NCBI GenBank assembly: GCA_022781925.1 | Contig: JALESO010000046.1 | Location: 1 to 57,729 of the forward strand | DNA from: Lachnospiraceae bacterium | GTDB lineage: Bacteria > Bacillota > Clostridia > Lachnospirales > Lachnospiraceae | Direction of reading: 5' to 3' | Length of the DNA stretch: 57,729 nucleotides | Part shown: positions 51,414-57,729 of the stretch, piece after piece | How the letters are laid out: the number at the start of each line of letters is the position of its first letter | Numbering within the stretch: position 1 is the first letter of the stretch | The notes under the pieces: generated by a model | What the model was told of the DNA's origin: nothing | Seen by the model: the letters and a program-made list of their open reading frames with translations, nothing else | Database searches by the model: none | Position numbers and translations under genes: made by a program

Positions 51414-51444
51414 AATAAAATGGAACAAAAAGGGGAACATAGCA

Positions 51445-52632
51445 GTGAAGAATCAATTATTACATACGCCCGAAGGTGTCAGAGATATTTATAATGAAGA
51501 ATGTGAACGCAAGATCATTCTGGAAGGCCGCCTGCTTTCCGTATTAAAATCTTACGGATACCATCCGATCCAGACACCGACATTTGAGTTTTTTGATATA
51601 TTTGGAAAAGAGATCGGTACCACACCGTCCCGGGATCTGTACAAGTTTTTCGACCGTGAAGGCAACACACTTGTTCTCCGCCCGGATATCACACCATCCA
51701 TTGCCCGCTGTGCATCCAAGTATTATATGGAGCAGGCAATTCCGATCCGCCTGTGCTACACCGGCAATACCTTCCGCAATAACTCCAGCTACCAGGGCCG
51801 CCTGAAGGAAAATACCCAGTCCGGTGCCGAGCTGATTGGAGATGGAAGCGTAGAGGCAGATGCAGAGATGCTGGCATTGTCTGCACAGCTTTTAAAAACT
51901 GCGGGACTGAAGGAATTCCAGCTCAGTGTCGGACATGCAGATTTCCTGCGAGGCTTATTCGAAGCAGCCGGTCTGGACGAGGATGTCATGGATGAGATCC
52001 GTAATCTGCTTCAGAACCGCAATCTGTACGGCGTACAGGAAGTGGTGGAGCAGTATGTCACCGATGAAAATTTAAAACGGCTGTTCGGACTGTTGACGGA
52101 CGTTATGCTGGACAAGGAGAAGATCACCGCCGCAAAAGCATGGGCGCAGGATTTCCCGCGGGTGCTGAACGCACTGACCCGTCTGGAACAGCTGGATGAA
52201 CTGCTGGAATTATACAAGATCCATAAATATGTATCCTATGAGCTGGCTATGATCTCCGGTTTTGATTACTATACAGGCATTATTTTTGCCGGATATACGT
52301 TCGGAAGCGGCGAAGCAGTTGTAAACGGCGGACGTTATGACAATCTGCTGAAATCCTTTGGTAAATCCGCGCCGTCCATCGGTTTTGCTGTCGTGATCAA
52401 TCAGCTGATGGCAGCACTGCAGCGCCAGAATGTACGGATTCCGTTTGAAAATACCACGAAATGGTTTATTTACAGTGACCAGTACCGTCAGGATGCCATC
52501 AAGGATGCCCAGGTACTCAGAAGCCGTGGTGAGCAGGTGGAACTGATGCCGCTGACCGAAGAAAACACAAAAGATGTCTATGAAAAATATGCCAAAGAGA
52601 ATCATATTCAGGACATTATTTTTTATATGTAG
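51445..52632 (+). CDS. hisZ: ATP phosphoribosyltransferase regulatory subunit
   Basis: A 395-residue paralogue of histidyl-tRNA synthetase that pairs with short HisG to form the first, feedback-controlled enzyme of histidine synthesis. Class II synthetase motifs survive in part: TPEGVRDIYNEECERKIILE, RPDITPSIARCASKYY and GFDYYTGIIFAGYTFGSGE. The anticodon-binding domain of true HisRS is reduced. The start is GTG 51445 with AAAGGGG upstream. It is the first gene of hisZGDB-IE. Confidence 0.92.
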   Translation: MKNQLLHTPEGVRDIYNEECERKIILEGRLLSVLKSYGYHPIQTPTFEFFDIFGKEIGTTPSRDLYKFFDREGNTLVLRPDITPSIARCASKYYMEQAIPIRLCYTGNTFRNNSSYQGRLKENTQSGAELIGDGSVEADAEMLALSAQLLKTAGLKEFQLSVGHADFLRGLFEAAGLDEDVMDEIRNLLQNRNLYGVQEVVEQYVTDENLKRLFGLLTDVMLDKEKITAAKAWAQDFPRVLNALTRLEQLDELLELYKIHKYVSYELAMISGFDYYTGIIFAGYTFGSGEAVVNGGRYDNLLKSFGKSAPSIGFAVVINQLMAALQRQNVRIPFENTTKWFIYSDQYRQDAIKDAQVLRSRGEQVELMPLTEENTKDVYEKYAKENHIQDIIFYM

Positions 52633-52644
52633 GAGGACCGAAAG

Positions 52645-53295
52645 ATGAGATATTTAACATTTGCACTGGGAAAGGGTCGTCTTGCAAATAAGACACTTGA
52701 GATGTTTGAGAAAATCGGGATCACCTGTGAGGAGATGAAAGATAAAGACACACGAAAACTGATCTTTGTCAATGAGGACTTAAAACTGCGTTTCTTCCTC
52801 TCCAAAGGACCGGATGTACCGACGTATGTGGAATACGGTGCCGCCGATATCGGTATCGTCGGCAGAGATACGATCCTGCAGGAAGCCCGTAATATTTACG
52901 AAGTCTTAGACCTTGGCTTTGGAAAATGCAGAATGTGCGTCTGCGGACCGGAATCTGCCAGAGATCTGCTGCAACATCATGAGCAGATCCGCGTGGCAAC
53001 CAAATATCCGAAAATCGCCAAAGATTATTTTTACAATAAGAAACATCAGACGGTAGAGATCATCAAACTGAACGGTTCCATCGAGCTGGCACCTATCGTC
53101 GGTCTGGCAGATGTCATCGTCGATATCGTAGAGACAGGTTCTACCCTGCGTGAAAACGGACTGACCGTGTTAGAAGAAGTGTGTCCGTTATCCGCCCGTA
53201 TGGTGGTCAACCCGGTAAGTATGAAGATGGAGCAGGAGCGCATCAGCAAGCTGATCACAGATCTGCGCCAGGTAATGAGCGAAGGAGAAAAGTAA
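52645..53295 (+). CDS. hisG: ATP phosphoribosyltransferase, short form
   Basis: A 216-residue catalytic subunit that joins ATP and PRPP. It is the short type lacking the C-terminal regulatory domain, hence the need for HisZ. Signatures are LTFALGKGRLANKTLEMFEK, VEYGAADIGIVGRDTILQE and the PRPP loop VDIVETGSTLRENGL. TAGGAGG precedes ATG 52645. hisD follows after 3 bases. Confidence 0.95.
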   Translation: MRYLTFALGKGRLANKTLEMFEKIGITCEEMKDKDTRKLIFVNEDLKLRFFLSKGPDVPTYVEYGAADIGIVGRDTILQEARNIYEVLDLGFGKCRMCVCGPESARDLLQHHEQIRVATKYPKIAKDYFYNKKHQTVEIIKLNGSIELAPIVGLADVIVDIVETGSTLRENGLTVLEEVCPLSARMVVNPVSMKMEQERISKLITDLRQVMSEGEK

Positions 53296-53298
53296 GAT

Positions 53299-54600
53299 AT
53301 GCGTACATTAAAACTGACAAAAGAAACCATTCAGAATATACTGACAGATCTGTTAAAGAGAAGTCCGAACAATTATACCCAGTATGAGAGCAGCGTCAAT
53401 GAGATCATCGCCAATGTCCGCAGCAACGGCGATCAGGCAGTCTTTGACTATACTCAGAAATTTGACGGTGCGACGGTAACGGCAGAAAATATCGAAGTGA
53501 CAGAAGCTGAGATCGCCGAGGCTTATGAGCAGGTGGATCCAAAGCTTTTGGAAGTCATCCGCAAAGCAAAAGAAAACATCCGTGTTTATCACGAAAAACA
53601 GAAACAGTACAGCTGGTTTGACAGTTCCATCCCTGGCACCATGCTCGGTCAGAAAGTAACACCGATCGCAAAAGCCGGTGTGTACGTTCCGGGTGGAAAA
53701 GCAGTCTATCCATCTTCCGTACTGATGAATATCATGCCGGCAAAGGTAGCAGGCGTAGAAGAGATCATTATGACAACCCCATGTAACAAAGAGGGCAAAG
53801 TTAATCCTTCCACACTGGTAGCCGCAAAAGAAGCCGGCGCAGACCGCGTGTTTAAAGTCGGCGGCGCACAGGCCATTGCCGCACTTGCTTTCGGTACTGA
53901 AAGCATTCCGAAAGTAGACAAGATCGTGGGACCTGGAAATATCTATGTGGCTCTGGCAAAAAAAGCCGTATTCGGTCATGTCAGCATTGACTCCATCGCA
54001 GGTCCGAGCGAAATCCTGGTTCTGGCAGATGAGACAGCTAATCCTCGTTTTGTAGCAGCAGATTTACTGTCCCAGGCAGAGCATGATGAGCTGGCTTCCG
54101 CAATCCTGATCACCACCAGTGAGAAACTGGCAGAGGAAGTATCCAAAGAGGTGGATGGTTTCTGTGAAGTGCTTTCCAGAAAAGCTATCATTGAGAAATC
54201 TCTGGAGAACTACGGCTACATTCTGATCGCTCCGGATATGGACACCGCCATTGAGACAGCAAATGAGATTGCTTCCGAGCATATGGAGATCGTGACCGCA
54301 AACCCATTTGAGGTTATGACGAAGATCAAAAATGCAGGTGCAATCTTCCTTGGGGAATACAGCAGCGAACCGCTGGGTGACTATTTTGCAGGACCAAACC
54401 ATGTCCTTCCGACCAACGGAACCGCAAAATTCTTCTCCCCGTTAAGTGTGGATGATTTTATCAAGAAATCCAGCATCATCTCTTATTCCAGAGATGCACT
54501 GCATGCGGTATACAAAGACATCGCACAGTTTGCAGACTGCGAGCAGCTGACCGCACATGCAAATTCCATTCGTGTCAGATTTGAAGACGAAGACAAATAG
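53299..54600 (+). CDS. hisD: Histidinol dehydrogenase
   Basis: A 433-residue zinc enzyme that oxidises histidinol to histidine in two NAD-linked steps. Typical stretches are KAGVYVPGGKAVYPSSVLMN, GPGNIYVALAKKAVFG, SIAGPSEILVLADETANPRF and LLSQAEHDELASAILITTS, where Gln and His bind zinc. The His/Glu catalytic pair lies in EHMEIVTANP. GAAGGAGA precedes ATG 53299. Confidence 0.95.
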   Translation: MRTLKLTKETIQNILTDLLKRSPNNYTQYESSVNEIIANVRSNGDQAVFDYTQKFDGATVTAENIEVTEAEIAEAYEQVDPKLLEVIRKAKENIRVYHEKQKQYSWFDSSIPGTMLGQKVTPIAKAGVYVPGGKAVYPSSVLMNIMPAKVAGVEEIIMTTPCNKEGKVNPSTLVAAKEAGADRVFKVGGAQAIAALAFGTESIPKVDKIVGPGNIYVALAKKAVFGHVSIDSIAGPSEILVLADETANPRFVAADLLSQAEHDELASAILITTSEKLAEEVSKEVDGFCEVLSRKAIIEKSLENYGYILIAPDMDTAIETANEIASEHMEIVTANPFEVMTKIKNAGAIFLGEYSSEPLGDYFAGPNHVLPTNGTAKFFSPLSVDDFIKKSSIISYSRDALHAVYKDIAQFADCEQLTAHANSIRVRFEDEDK

Positions 54601-54618
54601 AACCCGGAGGATGAGACA

Positions 54619-55212
54619 ATGGCAGAACAACGATATGCACAGGTACACAGAAAAACAAATGAGACAGATATCCGTCTGGCTCTTACATTAAACGGAAGCG
54701 GCAAACAGAACATTTCCACCGGCATCGGATTTTTTGATCATATGCTGTCCGGATTTACCAGACATGGGTTCTTTGATCTGGATCTGAAGGTCGCAGGCGA
54801 TCTGGAAGTAGACTGTCACCATACCATTGAGGACACCGGCATCGTACTTGGCAATGCCATCCGGGAAGCTCTGGGTGACAAAAAAGGGATCCGTCGTTTT
54901 GGCAGCATGATCCTTCCCATGGACGAGACACTGGTACTGTGTGCCATTGATCTGTCCGGCAGACCATATTTCGCCTTTGATGCAGAATTTACCACAGACC
55001 GCGTCGGCGATATGGATACCGAGATGGTACGGGAATTTTTCTATGCCATTTCCTATTCCGCAGGGATGAACCTGCATATGAAAGTGCTTTCCGGAACAAA
55101 TAATCATCATATTATTGAAGCACTGTTCAAAGCGTTTGGCAAAGCGTTGGATGAGGCTTCCTCCTATGATCCGCGCGTAACGGATATTTTATCCACGAAA
55201 GGCAGTTTATAA
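54619..55212 (+). CDS. hisB: Imidazoleglycerol-phosphate dehydratase
   Basis: A 197-residue single-domain dehydratase (no fused phosphatase, as in most Firmicutes). The metal-binding repeats are FFDHMLSGFTRHGFFD, DCHHTIEDTGIVLG and NNHHIIEALFKAFGKALDEA. CCGGAGG precedes ATG 54619. hisIE starts 3 bases after its stop. Confidence 0.95.
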   Translation: MAEQRYAQVHRKTNETDIRLALTLNGSGKQNISTGIGFFDHMLSGFTRHGFFDLDLKVAGDLEVDCHHTIEDTGIVLGNAIREALGDKKGIRRFGSMILPMDETLVLCAIDLSGRPYFAFDAEFTTDRVGDMDTEMVREFFYAISYSAGMNLHMKVLSGTNNHHIIEALFKAFGKALDEASSYDPRVTDILSTKGSL

Positions 55213-55215
55213 ACT

Positions 55216-56496
55216 ATGAAAAAGAATTTAATCGCAACCATTTATTTAAAAAACGGAAAACTGGTCAACAGTTTCAAAGATCATAGCGAACAGGATGATC
55301 TGATGGAACGGATCCGTCTCTATAATGACAACGGTATCGACAAGATCTATCTGTTTGACCTTTCCGATAATGACGAAGAGCACGAACTGAACCTCCATAC
55401 CATGAAGGAGATCAACCGTGTAGCTGAGATCCCGGTCTATGCAGGCGGCAATATCAACCGTCTGGAAGACATCAAAAAGATTTTATACGCCGGATGCAAA
55501 AAAGCCATTTTGAACCCGGTGAAGGACGTGACTGCACAGGTGTCAAAAGAAGGCGCCCTGCGTTTCGGCAAGGAATCCCTTGCATTGTCCATCCACAACG
55601 TTGATCTGTTTTTCAAGCAGAAAGAGGACGTTGAAAACAACACCAGTGAACTGATCGTTCTGGATCCGGCCCTGATGGGAACGCTGGGAAATGTCACCGA
55701 TATGCCATATTCCATTCTCCTGCCGGAGACAGATAAGGAAAGTGTCTGCAAAGCATTGCAGTCAGATGATACCGTTACCGGTATTTCATCCAGAACCATC
55801 AGCGCACCGGATACAGATGTCATGGCAATAAAAGCATATTTGAAAGAGCAGGGCATTGAGACCGGTCATCTGGAGACTTCCTGTGAATGGTCTGAGTTCA
55901 AATTAAACTCTGACGGTATGATCCCGGTCATTGTACAGGATTACAAGACCAATGATGTGCTGATGCTCGCCTATATGAACGAAGAGGCATTTTATACCAC
56001 GCTGTCACTTGGCAAGATGACCTATTACAGCAGAAGCCGGAACGAGCTCTGGACAAAAGGCATGACCTCCGGACATTACCAGTATGTAAAATCCCTGTCC
56101 ATCGACTGCGACAAAGATACGATTCTGGCAAAAGTATCCCAGATCGGTGCTGCCTGCCACACCGGCAACCGCAGCTGTTTCTACACAGATCTGGTCAAAG
56201 AAGAGTACAAAGAGAAAAATCCGCTGGAAGTATTTGAAAATGAGTACAACGTCATTCTGGACCGCAAACTGCATCCGAAGGAAGGCTCTTATACCAATTA
56301 CCTCTTTGACAAAGGCATCGACAAGATCCTGAAAAAAGTCGGAGAAGAGGCTACGGAGATCGTGATCGCAGCGAAAAATCCGGATCCGGAAGAGATCAAA
56401 TATGAGATCGCAGATTTCCTGTATCATATGATGGTCATGATGGTCGACAAGGGAATCACCTGGGATGAAGTATTGGAAGAATTGTCCCAGCGATAA
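55216..56496 (+). CDS. hisIE: HisIE with an N-terminal HisA/HisF-like domain
   Basis: A 426-residue fusion. Residues 1-205 resemble HisA/HisF barrels: [23 protein letters not shown] and [20 protein letters not shown]. Both catalytic Asp of HisA/F appear lost (Tyr in IYLKNGK; no Asp in LALSIHNVD). Residues 225-330 are HisI, phosphoribosyl-AMP cyclohydrolase ([35 protein letters not shown]). Residues 335-426 are HisE, phosphoribosyl-ATP diphosphatase ([25 protein letters not shown]). HisI and HisE look active. The N-terminal domain may be structural or recruit the real HisA. hisC, hisH, hisA and hisF are absent from the operon. Confidence 0.9.
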   Translation: MKKNLIATIYLKNGKLVNSFKDHSEQDDLMERIRLYNDNGIDKIYLFDLSDNDEEHELNLHTMKEINRVAEIPVYAGGNINRLEDIKKILYAGCKKAILNPVKDVTAQVSKEGALRFGKESLALSIHNVDLFFKQKEDVENNTSELIVLDPALMGTLGNVTDMPYSILLPETDKESVCKALQSDDTVTGISSRTISAPDTDVMAIKAYLKEQGIETGHLETSCEWSEFKLNSDGMIPVIVQDYKTNDVLMLAYMNEEAFYTTLSLGKMTYYSRSRNELWTKGMTSGHYQYVKSLSIDCDKDTILAKVSQIGAACHTGNRSCFYTDLVKEEYKEKNPLEVFENEYNVILDRKLHPKEGSYTNYLFDKGIDKILKKVGEEATEIVIAAKNPDPEEIKYEIADFLYHMMVMMVDKGITWDEVLEELSQR

Positions 56497-56540
56497 GAAC
56501 TTAATAGTTCTGAATCCGCATTCCATAGCATAAGTAAATA

Positions 56541-56597
56541 AAAAAGAAAGTTTATGATTACACCGGAAAAAGGTCGTAATGATAGACTTTCTTTTTT
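56541..56597 (+). terminator. Terminator of the histidine operon
   Basis: AAAAAGAAAG (56541-56550) pairs with CTTTCTTTTT, and AT.ATTAC pairs with GTAAT.AT inside. Six T end it. It lies about 45 bases after the hisIE stop. Confidence 0.75.
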
Positions 56598-56644
56598 GTT
56601 TAAGAGTACCGTATAAAAAGTGATGATAAAAAAGGAGTATGCGT

Positions 56645-56947
56645 ATGAATCCAGACCAGTATGAAGATCGGAAACGATACATTGATGCCGTAAAAAGCAG
56701 TTTTTCTGCTTCCGGGCAGCAGATGCAGGCAACAGAACGAAAAAGTGATAAAACTGACTCTGAAAAGGTTCTCCGCAGTTTTCTCGGCGTGCGTTTTCTT
56801 CTTGCCCTCTGCCTGTTTTTCGCGTTTTTTGTCATAAAGCAGACAGACACCTCCTGGAAAAGCTGGGATGCGGATAAAATCACCCAGAAGATTCAGTCCA
56901 CCATAGATGTATCCGGCATGATCGAACAACTCAAAGAACTTCCATAA
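56645..56947 (+). CDS. Small single-helix membrane protein, unknown
   Basis: A 100-residue protein that I do not recognise. Residues 1-45 are charged and probably cytoplasmic, one membrane helix spans about 48-65 (VRFLLALCLFFAFFVIK), and the last 35 residues contain an amphipathic segment (ITQKIQSTIDVSGMIEQLKE). AAAGGAG lies 7 bases before ATG 56645; an ATG 6 bases earlier is too close to that site. It is monocistronic between two operons. Similar small anchors are common and mostly uncharacterised in Lachnospiraceae. Confidence 0.7.
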   Translation: MNPDQYEDRKRYIDAVKSSFSASGQQMQATERKSDKTDSEKVLRSFLGVRFLLALCLFFAFFVIKQTDTSWKSWDADKITQKIQSTIDVSGMIEQLKELP

Positions 56948-57036
56948 ATCAGCATATCCCATCAGAATTTACTCTCAGCCAGGATTGCCGGATCTGTTTT
57001 TGCGGATGGATATTTTGAAAATTTATACTTTCTTTA

Positions 57037-57065
57037 TTGCTTCTGTTTTTTGAAAAAACTATAAT
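57037..57065 (+). promoter_or_regulatory. Promoter of the ABC transporter gene
   Basis: TTGCTT (57037-57042) and TATAAT (57060-57065) are 17 bases apart, 31 bases before the start codon. Confidence 0.6.
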
Positions 57066-57096
57066 AAAAAAAGATTAAAGTTACTGTGAGGAAAAA

Positions 57097-57729
57097 ATGA
57101 TGTCTTATATCGAATTTCAGAACATTACAAAAGAATATAACACCGGAGGAAGCTCTATTTTTGCATTAAAGGACGCTTCTTTTTCCGTGGAAAAAGGAGA
57201 ATTAACAGTCATACTCGGTGCTTCTGGTGCCGGAAAAACAACGGCACTGAACATTCTTGGTGGTATGGATACCGCCACCTCCGGCCATGTGATGGTGGAT
57301 GGTTCCGATATCACCACTTATGGGAAGAAACAGCTGACCCAGTATCGGCGGACGGATATCGGATTTGTATTTCAGTTTTATAACCTGGTTCCGAATCTGA
57401 CCGCGCTGGAAAATGTGGAGCTTGCATCCCAGATCTGCAATGATTCCCTGAATGCGGAACAGACCCTTGCAAAAGTCGGTCTGGAGCAGCGGATGAAAAA
57501 CTTCCCGGCACAGTTATCCGGCGGAGAACAGCAGCGTGTTTCCATCGCCCGGGCACTGGCAAAAAATCCAAAACTTCTGCTCTGTGACGAACCCACCGGC
57601 GCACTGGATTACAACACCGGAAAACAGATCCTGCAGCTGTTGCAGGATACCTGCCGCAGGGAGAAGATCACGGTGCTGATCATCACTCACAACTCTGCCC
57701 TGGCACCAATGGCAGACCGGCTGATCCAG
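57097..57729 (+). CDS. ABC transporter ATP-binding protein, MacB/LolD type (partial)
   Basis: The first 211 codons of a gene that runs off the window. Walker A is [17 protein letters not shown], the Q-loop is in [17 protein letters not shown], the signature is [15 protein letters not shown], and Walker B is [12 protein letters not shown]. The pattern is that of LolD/MacB/YknY-like ATPases, which act with FtsX-type permeases in peptide export, lipoprotein transfer or antimicrobial resistance; such a permease is expected next. GAGGAAA precedes ATG ATG; the first ATG is 57097 and the second, 57100, is equally possible. Confidence 0.93.
   Translation, partial: MMSYIEFQNITKEYNTGGSSIFALKDASFSVEKGELTVILGASGAGKTTALNILGGMDTATSGHVMVDGSDITTYGKKQLTQYRRTDIGFVFQFYNLVPNLTALENVELASQICNDSLNAEQTLAKVGLEQRMKNFPAQLSGGEQQRVSIARALAKNPKLLLCDEPTGALDYNTGKQILQLLQDTCRREKITVLIITHNSALAPMADRLIQ

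Noticed and set aside
1..57729. CRISPR arrays, rRNA, tRNA, insertion sequences, prophage or integrase genes
   Set aside because: No regular repeats, no cloverleaf or rRNA stretches and no transposase or integrase motifs were seen on either strand.

Overview
The window looks like chromosome from a spore-forming, Gram-positive member of the Clostridia, most likely the family Lachnospiraceae. The evidence is the gene set and order: yicC-remA-gmk-rpoZ, a short HisG with a separate HisZ, RecU, RqcH, YlbJ and a GerMN lipoprotein. A-rich Shine-Dalgarno sites and sigma-A promoters with 17-base spacers fit. I do not name a genus. No rRNA, tRNA, CRISPR array, insertion sequence or prophage was seen.

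Layout. 1-12.8 kb is an AT-richer accessory region full of drug-efflux genes: a MarR regulator with a MATE pump on the minus strand, and a MATE pump with a BmrR-like MerR regulator and a B3/B4-domain protein on the plus strand. These two units are divergent and share one intergenic region. After them come a flavin reductase preceded by an N-terminal remnant of an iron alcohol dehydrogenase, an AraC regulator divergent from a third MATE pump, a sugar acetyltransferase, a 14-helix MFS pump and a fourth MATE pump. 12.8-19.6 kb holds arginine synthesis: argG divergent from argC-GNAT-argJ-argB-argD, with ArgR-like boxes upstream of both. 19.7-31.2 kb holds a YdcZ transporter, comEA, a two-component system, a GerMN lipoprotein, comEC, nadBCA and holA. 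31.2-37.9 kb holds amtB with a PII protein, a 3-hydroxyacyl-CoA dehydrogenase, rqcH and a fifth MATE pump. 38-51.3 kb is housekeeping: yicC-remA-gmk-rpoZ, rimO-pgsA-rsmD-coaD, ylbJ, an M23 peptidase, two pseudouridine synthases, a HAD phosphatase, a YgiQ radical SAM protein, a histidine phosphatase and recU. 51.3-56.6 kb is a partial histidine operon, hisZ-hisG-hisD-hisB-hisIE, whose last gene carries an extra HisA/HisF-like N-terminal domain. The window ends inside an ABC transporter ATPase gene.

The proteins mostly belong to known families, so the less ordinary signals are in the 5' leaders. Several genes (MATE at 112, MFS at 9664, MATE at 11320, amtB) have a terminator-like hairpin plus U-tract between promoter and ribosome-binding site. 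The MATE leader at 11170 has two hairpins with the same loop motif. The hisZ leader folds into a closed, branched RNA, and the leader of the hydroxyacyl-CoA dehydrogenase has two mutually exclusive hairpins and an 8-residue coupled peptide. These leader structures were folded by eye and remain hypotheses. Other points of note are a textbook MerR promoter with a 19-base spacer, a PII protein lacking the uridylylation tyrosine, and a catalytically degenerate HisA/F-like domain fused to HisIE.
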